Shown: positions 15,832 to 23,431 of the stretch, piece after piece
Layout of the letters: each line of letters opens with the position of its first letter
Numbering within the stretch: the stretch's first letter is position 1
Source: Thalassolituus sp006212115
GTDB lineage: Bacteria > Pseudomonadota > Gammaproteobacteria > Pseudomonadales > Oceanobacteraceae
Strand: one strand, 5' to 3'
Length of the DNA: 64,000 nt
NCBI RefSeq assembly: GCF_040372045.1
Contig: NZ_BAABWH010000005.1
Made by a program: the position numbers and the translations under genes
Notes under the pieces: generated by a model
What the model was told of the DNA's origin: nothing
The model's database searches: none
What the model saw: the letters and a program-made list of their open reading frames with translations, nothing else

Positions 15832-17466
15832 TTAATGCGAGGTTTCCTGAGTAGCGTGCAACTGAATGCGTTCGGTTGCACGCTGCGATAGGCCCGCGGC
15901 ATGGTTCATAACGTGAAAAATGACGTTCTGCTCGTTCACACCTGAAATCAACGGCGCACCGGGTCCTCGGGCATAAATAGCAACATCCTCGCCGCCATGT
16001 GTTTCTGCAGTAAGTGGAACCAGCGCTTCCTGGTGATAGCCGACCGACTGAGTGTCTATATCGGTAATGTCCTGACGACCAAAGGTCACTGGTTCTTCAT
16101 AGACTACCTCAGGGTCTGTCTGAACGCCCAGTGCATAGTGGCCTCGACCGTTCATATACCCCAGAGTCGTATAGGGTTTACCGTCTTCCGCGAGCGTCGG
16201 TTCACTTTGCCCAACACCAACGACTTTTCCGAGAATGGGATTGCCGCGCTTGGGGTAGCCTGCCATTGTAAAAACATGGCTATGATCTGCAGTAACGATA
16301 ATCAAAGTGTCGTCTTCTGAAGTCATATTTAATGCCATACTGATCGCATTCGAAAACTCCCGGGTTTCATGCAGAGCATTAAACGCACTACCGGCGTGGT
16401 GCGCGTGATCAATGCGACCCGACTCGACCATAAGAAAGAAGCCTTCCTCGTCCGCGTCGGCCTGCAACAACTCCAGCGCTTTTTGAGTCATCTCACTCAA
16501 TGACGGTTCGCCTGCTTTATCATTCTGACGATCGATTTCGAAGCGCATGTGAGTTTCTTCGAATAAGCCCAGCACAGGCAAAGTCGACAAGGACGCGAAG
16601 GTCTCAGAATCAAATGCGAACTGACCAACCGGATTCAGCTTCTGCCACTCAGAAATAAGATGGCGACCATCTGTGCGGTCACCCTCAGTCTCACTGCGCG
16701 CATCTGCGGTATTCGAGGCAGCATCCGCCGGCAGAAAATGTCGACGACCTCCGCCAAATGCCACCTCAATACCGTCGACAGCAACTCCATAAGTCGAAGC
16801 TGTACGTGTTTTAAAATCAACAAACTGAGACGCAATGTCCACGCAGCCAGCGGCAACGGCGTCTTCCGTCATATCGGAAATATCTTCCCAGTTGCGTTCG
16901 GCAGAATACGCGTATGTCGCCGCGGGTGTTGCGTGAGTCAGTCGCGCGGTGGTCACAATACCGGTTCTCATACCGGCAAGCTCAGCCATTACCAGAGCGG
17001 AGGGCATTTGTAACTCTGCCTGATGGCAGGCACCCCGTTGTGCCTCTTCACTCAGGCCTATCACCCCTGCATCCGTCTTTACGCCTGTCACCATCGCGGT
17101 CATAGTGCCAGCCGAATCCGGGGTTTGCGCATCCACGTTGTAGGTTTTACTGAGCCCAGTAAAGGGTAACGTCTCAAAACTAAGCTGATACTCTTCACCA
17201 CTCAGCCCCAGTAATTGCCCTGCGTAAATACGCGAAGCCGTCACGGTTGATATTCCCATACCGTCGCCTACAAACAGAATGACATTCTTAGCTTGAGTGT
17301 TGTCTTTAAGATAGCTGGCTCGCTCCTCGACGGCTTTTTTCCCTGCGATATACCAAGGGTTAGTCGAATCAAAGAGGTCAATAGAACCAGAAGAGCTACG
17401 ATCGATATCGGAGCAGCCCGACAGCAGAAATACAGAGGTAAACAGCAAAAGGTGGGAATATTTCAT
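15832..17466 (-). CDS. Alkaline phosphatase, lipoprotein
   Basis: 544 residues from the ATG at 17466 (a TTG at 17475 is possible). The signal ends in a lipobox, LLSGC, so it is likely membrane-anchored. Alkaline-phosphatase family signatures are complete: metal site NVILFVGDGMG, nucleophile Ser in TPDSAGTMTAMVTG, ESGRIDHAHHAG, and VTADHSHVF, with a late His in TAETHGGEDVAIYARGPG. It hydrolyses phosphomonoesters in the envelope. It starts 37 bp after the motB-like gene on the same strand with no terminator between, so it may be the last gene of the motor-like operon. No Pho box was identified. Confidence 0.9.
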   Translation of the reverse strand: MKYSHLLLFTSVFLLSGCSDIDRSSSGSIDLFDSTNPWYIAGKKAVEERASYLKDNTQAKNVILFVGDGMGISTVTASRIYAGQLLGLSGEEYQLSFETLPFTGLSKTYNVDAQTPDSAGTMTAMVTGVKTDAGVIGLSEEAQRGACHQAELQMPSALVMAELAGMRTGIVTTARLTHATPAATYAYSAERNWEDISDMTEDAVAAGCVDIASQFVDFKTRTASTYGVAVDGIEVAFGGGRRHFLPADAASNTADARSETEGDRTDGRHLISEWQKLNPVGQFAFDSETFASLSTLPVLGLFEETHMRFEIDRQNDKAGEPSLSEMTQKALELLQADADEEGFFLMVESGRIDHAHHAGSAFNALHETREFSNAISMALNMTSEDDTLIIVTADHSHVFTMAGYPKRGNPILGKVVGVGQSEPTLAEDGKPYTTLGYMNGRGHYALGVQTDPEVVYEEPVTFGRQDITDIDTQSVGYHQEALVPLTAETHGGEDVAIYARGPGAPLISGVNEQNVIFHVMNHAAGLSQRATERIQLHATQETSH

Positions 17467-17503
17467 GGTCGTCAACGCCAGTCATGCGAATGACTGCATG
17501 GTA

Positions 17504-18178
17504 TCAGTAACGTCTTACAGTGACGACAACCCGACGATCAGCTTCACGTTGATCTTGAGTGGTAATGTCCCCTTCCAGAACCTTCGGACGACTATCCGCG
17601 TAACCCGATGCTTTAAGACGTTCTTTCGCAATTCCAGTTTGCAGTAAATACTTCACGACACCGGTCGCGCGGGCCGCAGACAACTCCCAGTTTGAAGGGA
17701 ATTCATCTGTCGCAATGGGTAAATCGTCGGTGTGCCCTTCCACTTCAATCATATGAGAGCCATGACTGACGTCTTTGATCACCCTTCCAAGCTCCTGCAA
17801 CATAGGCTGCGCATCGGGCTTTAGCTGCGCCGACCCTGAATCGTACAGCGCCACATTTGCAAATTCGACCTGTATACCGCGCGGATCAAGCGTGACCGTT
17901 ACCTGATCCGCCAACCCATTCTTTTCAACGTACTCGTCGAGCCCCTGCTTAATTTCCGTAAAAGGCGTCGCATTATTTTCAGATGAAATCACCTCTGCGA
18001 GGCCTTCTTTCAAGGACTCGATTTTTCCCTGATTTAAATCCGATACCGCGAGTATCATCACGAAAAATGCCAACAGCAACGTAATAGCGTCAGAATACGT
18101 CACTAACCAAGAGCTGGAAGAATCATCAAAATTGGGACGACGTCGTCGCAATCCACGCTGACGAGATGCATGGCTCAT
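17504..18178 (-). CDS. MotB/PomB-like stator protein with OmpA peptidoglycan-binding domain
   Basis: 224 residues. A basic N-terminus (MSHASRQRGLRRRRPNFDDS) is followed by one membrane helix with the conserved ion-carrying Asp: SWLVTYSDAITLLLAFFVMI. After a short linker comes an OmpA-like domain (IEVEGHTDDLPIATDEFPSN, WELSAARATGVVKYLL, SGYADSRP) that anchors to peptidoglycan. The start overlaps the motA-like stop by one base (TGATG), so the pair is translationally coupled. It belongs to the same operon as a FliF-FliG-like fusion and not to a visible flagellar operon. Whether the ion is H+ or Na+ is not determinable. Confidence 0.92.
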   Translation of the reverse strand: MSHASRQRGLRRRRPNFDDSSSSWLVTYSDAITLLLAFFVMILAVSDLNQGKIESLKEGLAEVISSENNATPFTEIKQGLDEYVEKNGLADQVTVTLDPRGIQVEFANVALYDSGSAQLKPDAQPMLQELGRVIKDVSHGSHMIEVEGHTDDLPIATDEFPSNWELSAARATGVVKYLLQTGIAKERLKASGYADSRPKVLEGDITTQDQREADRRVVVTVRRY

Positions 18179-18981
18179 CAGAGTTCACCCGATAACACGG
18201 GGGTTCGTACAGACGGCTTAAGAAATGCGCTCAGCCTGTCCTGCATATACAGTGCCGTGCGCTTCTCACTCAACAGGACAAACCCCTCAGACACCAGCTG
18301 ATGGCGGAAATACATGGTTTCCTGTTTTTCTGTAACCTGATTTGCAGCTGGCTTAAAAAATAAGTTCGACAGTAAAACACCATACAGCGTCGTGATTAAT
18401 GCCAAGGCTAGGCCTTTACCCAAACCCGCCATATCCCCATTCAGATTATCCAACATGATAATCAACCCGACTATGGTACCCACCATCCCAAAGCCGGGTG
18501 AGTACACAGCCATGGTATTCAATACCTTGCCTTCCAACGTGTGGCGCTGCCAGGTTGCATCCATCTGATCGGTCAACATAGTGCGGATATCATGATTGCT
18601 GTAGCCAGCTCCCATGAGATCCAGACCGGCGCGCATAAATTCATCGTTCTGCTCTTGCTTCGTCAAAGATTGCTCAAGCGCCACAATGCCACCTTGACGA
18701 TAAATCGTACTCCACTCAACGAAGCGATCCGTCACCTGCTTGAGGTGTTTCTGTGATGTTGGCGGGTGAAAGAAGGTGTACAGCATGCTGCGTAAGGCAC
18801 GAATCACATCCATGGTGGAGTAACTGATTAAGGCTGCCGCCAAGGTACTACCAAACACCAGCCCGAAACTGGAAACACTGATAAATATGACATGGTTATC
18901 AGTGGCGCTGGCCACTGCGAACACAAGGAGACCAATGCCTGCACAAAAACCAATTAGCGTACTGAATGAAAAACGGAACAC
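18178..18981 (-). CDS. MotA/PomA-like stator channel protein
   Basis: 267 residues, typical MotA length. Four membrane helices are visible: FSFSTLIGFCAGIGLLVFAV, VSSFGLVFGSTLAAALISYS, and after a large cytoplasmic loop VYSPGFGMVGTIVGLIIMLD and GLALALITTLYGVLLSNLFF. The MVGTIVGLI and ALITTLYG motifs are MotA/PomA hallmarks. The cytoplasmic loop (about residues 65-150) is the part that in flagella contacts the FliG torque helix, and such a helix is encoded by the gene 42 bp upstream. Translationally coupled to the motB-like gene. Could serve a conventional flagellum elsewhere, but the context argues for a dedicated motor. Confidence 0.92.
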   Translation of the reverse strand: MFRFSFSTLIGFCAGIGLLVFAVASATDNHVIFISVSSFGLVFGSTLAAALISYSTMDVIRALRSMLYTFFHPPTSQKHLKQVTDRFVEWSTIYRQGGIVALEQSLTKQEQNDEFMRAGLDLMGAGYSNHDIRTMLTDQMDATWQRHTLEGKVLNTMAVYSPGFGMVGTIVGLIIMLDNLNGDMAGLGKGLALALITTLYGVLLSNLFFKPAANQVTEKQETMYFRHQLVSEGFVLLSEKRTALYMQDRLSAFLKPSVRTPVLSGEL

Positions 18982-19023
18982 GACGATACTACTCCTTAAC
19001 TCTTAGCCCCAAACCTTCAGAAC

Positions 19024-20958
19024 CTAGCTCTGCTTCACTTCAGCCAGCTCATCCATAGAGAAGCGACCTTCACGAATAACATCACGCATTTTTTGCACAA
19101 CCTGACGACGGGCCGATTCAACCTGATCCTGTGCGGTCGCCGCTTCTGATACTTTCAGTTCATTAATAATCCCCGCGCGCAACTTGGCGGGCAACGCAGC
19201 CAGTACGTAACGTTTAAACTCAATAGACGTATTGCACAGCGACGCAGTTAAAATCGCGGTATCCAAGGTGCGTAACTCATTAGAAATAATGCGATCTGGT
19301 GTCCTGCTCAAATCAGCAAATGTGAAGTACACCTGACGTAAGCGATAGTAGGTTTCCGGCTTCTCAGACTTGAGTGTTTTAAGCATCCGGGTTTCTTCAC
19401 TGGTGGTCATCTTATCCAGCATGCCGATTAATACCGACAAACCATCCGCCGTAATATTCTCAAACGAAGGGACCGTCAATGACGCTTTGGCCAGGCGATC
19501 TGCAACATCTTTAAAAGCCGAGACGGGGAGACTCTCAAATTGTCCCAACTCGAATGCGATATCCGCCAACTCACGCGAGTCCAGTCGCAGAATAATATCC
19601 GCCGACCGCTGGGCCGGTAGCTGCGACATGACTAACGCCTTGATGCGTATATCCTCATCCTTAATCAGGAACAGCACCTGGGAGTCGTTCAGTTTATTCA
19701 GAAAGGCAAAAGGCTGAGTATTTGAGGCGTCGTCCTGCTGGCGCTCAAGACGTTGAGAAAACTGCTCCATGCCTTCCGATAACTGCTCTTCATTCCAATC
19801 GCCTTCTTGTAGTAAGTCGTCGATCTGTTTCCAGTCTGCTGGCGTGAGATGCGGCGCCAGACTGGCAAATAAGCTCTTACCCATCGTTGCAGATAACGAA
19901 GCAACCTCAAATGCCTGCGCGCTGCCCAAGGCCTGTGACACCGCCTGCTGAAAGCGATGTGGCTGCGACAGTCCCTGGCTCACCAGTCGTTGGCGGGATT
20001 CATTGATTCGATAACGGAGTGCTGCCGTATCGCCCTCCGACTGGCGGGCAATGCCAGTTCCCTTAGCCGTGTCAACGGGAGTATCAAGCCCGGGATGAGC
20101 TGTGGCCATTGAAGTAATTGGCTGATTGAGACGACGCCACAGTGCAAGGAACGCCAGCACGAGAAGCAACCCGACAACCAACAGGCTGGCTAACCAAATC
20201 CAAGGGGTGTATGCCTCCCAGAAAGAGAGGGGCGTTTCCTCTTTTTTCAGGTGACTAAAACCTGTTTTGACAATATTTAATGTATCTCCACGGAGTTCAT
20301 TAATTTGTGCTTTGCGCGTCACCAGGTTTTTCAAAAACTCGATCTGTTCGTCTTCTAAGCCATTATCGACGACTAATGTAATCTCGAGTTTTTTAATGAT
20401 ATTGCGATAGCCTATGGTTTTCTCCGAGGGCTGACCGGCTTGCGCCTGTTGTTTTTGCTGTGCCACGTCTTTGAGCTGATCCGCGTAGGAGATAATCTCC
20501 TGACGCTCTTTCTCAAGCTGCTGCAGCTGAGAATGCAGCGCACGTAATTTCTCGTTATTTTCCTTCAAGAGCGGCATTTCGCTGACAGGCAGACCAGGTA
20601 ATTCTTCGAGGTCATCCAAATTATTGGATTCAATATCAGGCAGCGAAATACTGCCACTGACTCGCGGTTTAGCCGGAAGTTGTGGAGGCTGCTGAGCTGG
20701 TGCTGGCTGACCCGATTCACGTACGACGGTGCGTGCGCGTTCAATGACTGCATCAACCTGAATAATAAAGCGGTTATTACCGAGATAGGACTCAATATCC
20801 TGACGTAAGCGCGCCTCAAGGTCACTGCGAAAACGCGCCTCTTCTACCTCATCTTTTTTTACCGGCACCTCAAATGTGTCTTGAGAGTGTGCCATGAAGG
20901 GTAACATCAGAAGAGAGCAAACAAGCACCCAAAGATAACGACGTATTGAATTCATCAT
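19024..20958 (-). CDS. FliF-FliG-like fusion protein (membrane ring plus rotor)
   Basis: 644 residues from the ATG at 20958 (GGGAGG five bases upstream; a TTG at 20973 would put that site inside the gene). Residues 1-25: hydrophobic signal/anchor. About 50-80: LRQDIESYLGNNRFIIQVDA, like the start of a FliF ring-building motif. About 85-175: Pro-rich stretch and coiled coil. About 180-235: IIKKLEITLVVDNGLEDEQI and RGDTLNIVKTGF, matching the end of the FliF periplasmic ring domain. About 253-275: membrane helix. About 415-500: FliG middle-like (PFAFLNKLNDSQVLFLI, ALVMSQLPAQRSADIILRLD). About 500-635: FliG C-like with the charged torque helix ADLSRTPDRIISNELRTLD. In flagella these are separate proteins. 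Middle gene of the motor-like operon; function inferred. Confidence 0.8.
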   Translation of the reverse strand: MMNSIRRYLWVLVCSLLMLPFMAHSQDTFEVPVKKDEVEEARFRSDLEARLRQDIESYLGNNRFIIQVDAVIERARTVVRESGQPAPAQQPPQLPAKPRVSGSISLPDIESNNLDDLEELPGLPVSEMPLLKENNEKLRALHSQLQQLEKERQEIISYADQLKDVAQQKQQAQAGQPSEKTIGYRNIIKKLEITLVVDNGLEDEQIEFLKNLVTRKAQINELRGDTLNIVKTGFSHLKKEETPLSFWEAYTPWIWLASLLVVGLLLVLAFLALWRRLNQPITSMATAHPGLDTPVDTAKGTGIARQSEGDTAALRYRINESRQRLVSQGLSQPHRFQQAVSQALGSAQAFEVASLSATMGKSLFASLAPHLTPADWKQIDDLLQEGDWNEEQLSEGMEQFSQRLERQQDDASNTQPFAFLNKLNDSQVLFLIKDEDIRIKALVMSQLPAQRSADIILRLDSRELADIAFELGQFESLPVSAFKDVADRLAKASLTVPSFENITADGLSVLIGMLDKMTTSEETRMLKTLKSEKPETYYRLRQVYFTFADLSRTPDRIISNELRTLDTAILTASLCNTSIEFKRYVLAALPAKLRAGIINELKVSEAATAQDQVESARRQVVQKMRDVIREGRFSMDELAEVKQS

Positions 20959-20969
20959 ATTGCCCTCCC

Positions 20970-21647
20970 TCAACGCAGGCGTGCCAGACTGGCACGTACC
21001 TGATCAAGCTCAGGATCGAGTTCGAGCGCCTGTTCCCAGCTTGCCCGCGCCTCTGGAAGCAAACCCATCTTGTAATAGATACTTCCCTTGAGGGCATGCG
21101 CTTGTGCTGAATCCGGAATCAACTCGAGTGCATCATTGGTCTGATCAAGCGCGTCCCAGTATTCCTTTTTATAAAACAGGCTTTGGGCCGAAAGGATGTG
21201 TTTCGTCATCGTTTCGCTACGACTGAGTTTTTCCTTCTGCTGCTCGCTGATTTTTCCCTCTGCATCAGCGTGATTTTCAGCCGCGATATCACTAGCAGTG
21301 CCTTCCATCAGTCCGTCGCTCTGATCTTCCACTTCAGCATGACTCTGCGGCAAATCCATAACGAACTTCACATCAGAATCACCCGCATCAATGGTCATCA
21401 GAATGTCATACCCTTCACCGTAGCGATGGATGTGCATCAAGCCATGTTGCTTTTTGGCTTTCTCGACCACCTTCTCCAGTTGAGAGATTTCTTCAACCTC
21501 GGCCTCTTCTTCCGGTTCGACAGGCTTCCCCGGATCGACCCATGGGCTTGGGTTAAACCCTTTTACCATCTTGTTGGTACGTTCGTGCGAGCAACCCTGA
21601 ATTCCCAGAGAGACAAGGAGCACGGCAACTATCATTCCTGCTTTCAT
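20970..21647 (-). CDS. TPR-containing lipoprotein of the motor-like cluster
   Basis: 225 residues. N-terminal MKAGMIVAVLLVSLGIQGC is a lipoprotein signal (Cys 19). Then an acidic linker (PVEPEEEAEVEEISQLEKVV), a small domain (GEGYDILMTIDAGDSDVKFV) and C-terminal tetratricopeptide repeats (YWDALDQTNDALELIPDSAQ, ALKGSIYYKMGLLPEARASW). Residue after Cys is Ser, which by the usual rule favours sorting to the outer membrane. TPR lipoproteins often act as assembly pilots or scaffolds. It ends 11 bp before the FliF-FliG-like start and begins 8 bp after the barrel-like gene, so it is firmly in the operon. Confidence 0.82.
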   Translation of the reverse strand: MKAGMIVAVLLVSLGIQGCSHERTNKMVKGFNPSPWVDPGKPVEPEEEAEVEEISQLEKVVEKAKKQHGLMHIHRYGEGYDILMTIDAGDSDVKFVMDLPQSHAEVEDQSDGLMEGTASDIAAENHADAEGKISEQQKEKLSRSETMTKHILSAQSLFYKKEYWDALDQTNDALELIPDSAQAHALKGSIYYKMGLLPEARASWEQALELDPELDQVRASLARLR

Positions 21648-21655
21648 ACTATCTC

Positions 21656-22711
21656 CTAGAATCTCAGACCAAGTGACAAGTCATAGCTCGCACCACCAAG
21701 CTTCCCTGTGTCTTCCAGACCAGAAACACTCGTCCATTTCGCTGTGCTTTCCGGCAAGTACGTCACGCCATAATCAATGAAGCCGTCTTTGAAAAAGGGG
21801 AATTCAAAACCAAAACGGAAGACCAGTGCGTTGGTGTCGTTAAAGAACGCCTGCCCCATACCCAGATAAACTTTCGTATCGATAAGATCATCCATGCTGG
21901 GAATATCAGCGATGATCCTCCCTTCCAGATTTATGCCTGAGATATCGAAGTTTTCGCGATTAGAGAAATTGCGGAAATACTCGAACGCCAGGGTGTATTG
22001 CAACTGATCGTCGAGGCTCGTCGTTTCGCGGCGTCGGATGCCAAATACGGTGACGCCTTTTACCTCTTCACTGTCTGTACTGGACAGGTGGGCCCGCTCT
22101 GCAGAAATTCCCCATGCGCCGACAAGGAATTCATAATTTACGCTGTCAAAGCCCTCTACTTCCTGTTCCAGAGTCGTTTTCTTCGAATATTCTTTCAGCC
22201 ACAGTAATTTGTTGTCGCGGGCATCGACCATACGCAAGTTAATGGTGAATTTGTTCTGCTCGACTGACGCGTTCCAGAACAAAAAAGCATCCGCTCGCAC
22301 ATGCTGCCCTAGCTTCCGTAACGCCTGATTATCAACAGCGACATGGCTGACCTCGAGCCGGTCTTCTCGCATTGCTACCTGCGTAGTTCTGCATTCAAGA
22401 CATTGAATGACTTCAAAACGACCGCTATCCAGCATGCGCTTCATTAGCTTGTTCTCGATCATCAAATGAACTTGCTTAGGAATCTTACGGTGCATCCGAT
22501 CCCCGTTGTGATATAGCGCTACCCGCTTCACGGACTCGGGAAGGTCAATTAACTCTTCCTTTACCAGCGTTTTGTCGTCATCCAGCAGCTGAGTAAAACC
22601 CGTGTACAAAGATGAGCGCATTTCGGGTGGCTCAAGACCGGGAAGAGGTGTCTCTGCAAGACTGCTGAGCGGTAATAATATTACGGAGAGTAACAGTAAC
22701 CGTCGGAACAT
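21656..22711 (-). CDS. Outer-membrane-barrel-like protein with CsgG/FlgO-like N-domain
   Basis: 351 residues, signal peptide MFRRLLLLSVILLPLSSLAE. Residues about 60-200 resemble the CsgG/TolB-N/FlgO fold: VKRVALYHNGDRMHRKIPKQ, MLDSGRFEVIQC, LRKLGQHVRADAFLFWNAS and TINLRMVDARDNKLLWLKEY. The last ~150 residues alternate aromatic and polar residues (LQYTLAFEYFRNFSN, FRFGFEFPFFKDGFIDYGV) and end in LSLGLRF, a typical barrel C-terminal strand. First gene of the motor-like operon, giving the cluster a plausible outer-membrane component. The CsgG/FlgO relation is my reading and weaker than the barrel call. Confidence 0.7.
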   Translation of the reverse strand: MFRRLLLLSVILLPLSSLAETPLPGLEPPEMRSSLYTGFTQLLDDDKTLVKEELIDLPESVKRVALYHNGDRMHRKIPKQVHLMIENKLMKRMLDSGRFEVIQCLECRTTQVAMREDRLEVSHVAVDNQALRKLGQHVRADAFLFWNASVEQNKFTINLRMVDARDNKLLWLKEYSKKTTLEQEVEGFDSVNYEFLVGAWGISAERAHLSSTDSEEVKGVTVFGIRRRETTSLDDQLQYTLAFEYFRNFSNRENFDISGINLEGRIIADIPSMDDLIDTKVYLGMGQAFFNDTNALVFRFGFEFPFFKDGFIDYGVTYLPESTAKWTSVSGLEDTGKLGGASYDLSLGLRF

Positions 22712-23025
22712 CTGGGCATCCTGTATAGGTAAAACGCGAATACAGAGAGCTTAGTTCAGTACAGTAGACTCAGTTGAGGCGGCGACATTCCAACCTTTTG
22801 ATTAACAAATGTTTTTTATTTGAAGATAAGATGACCGACAATAATCGAACGTCGTTCTATTTCACGAACGCCATTGAAATGCCGCAATGTGGAATGCAGC
22901 GGTAGGGAACTGGACAGTTTCAGCCGAACGCCAAAAGAGGTACCGAGAAACGACAAACCGACGCCATAAAGACGTCAGCTTGTTTTCATTGGTAACAGAT
23001 TGTCAGAGGTAAGCCGTTGATCTCG
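22712..23025. other. Intergenic region upstream of the motor-like operon
   Basis: About 310 bp without a credible gene. The first part (22712-22860) should carry the promoter of the motor-like operon on the minus strand; it contains an AT-rich stretch (22800-22830) but no convincing -35/-10 pair and no clear sigma-28 or sigma-54 site by eye. No strong terminator for phhB was seen, so read-through from phhB is possible. Confidence 0.45.
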
Positions 23026-23322
23026 TCAGTTCGACAGGTGATCACACAAGGCTGCCATATCAACATCGCGCTGAGTCACACCGCCGGCATCATGGCTCCA
23101 CCAGATAACCGTCAATAAGCCCCACGCCACGTTGATTTGAGGGTGATGATCATAATTCTCGGCGAGTTCAGCTATCTTGCCTGCCAAAGCAAAGGCATCG
23201 GCAAAATTAGCAAAGGTCCAGGTTCGACAGAGGCAGGGGATGTCCTCCATTGTACCAATGTGCCACTCAGGACGACTCAAGAGCTGAGATGTGAGTTCTT
23301 CGTGTGTCAGTACATCAGACAT
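23026..23322 (-). CDS. phhB: Pterin-4a-carbinolamine dehydratase
   Basis: 98 residues, full length for the PCD/DCoH family. Dehydrates 4a-hydroxytetrahydrobiopterin, the product of phenylalanine hydroxylase. The motif AENYDHHPQINVAWG contains the catalytic His-His pair, followed by the variant WWSHDAGGVTQRDVDMA of the usual THd.gGlt.D sequence. No phenylalanine hydroxylase gene is in the window, so the protein may serve another pterin pathway. Confidence 0.88.
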   Translation of the reverse strand: MSDVLTHEELTSQLLSRPEWHIGTMEDIPCLCRTWTFANFADAFALAGKIAELAENYDHHPQINVAWGLLTVIWWSHDAGGVTQRDVDMAALCDHLSN

Positions 23323-23362
23323 ACAACCTCCGGGAAAGAAGTGAATGAGTCCTTACTCTGAC

Positions 23363-23392
23363 AAAAAAGGAGAGCAATTGCTCTCCTTTTTT
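23363..23392 (-). terminator. Intrinsic terminator of the fumarase gene
   Basis: Perfect 30-bp palindrome: six A, GGAGAGCAATTGCTCTCC, six T. It lies 40 bp past the fumarase stop on the minus strand and works equally well on the plus strand. Confidence 0.9.
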
Positions 23393-23431
23393 CGTATCAG
23401 GACAGGTCAAAGAATCCTTAGGAGGAAATCC

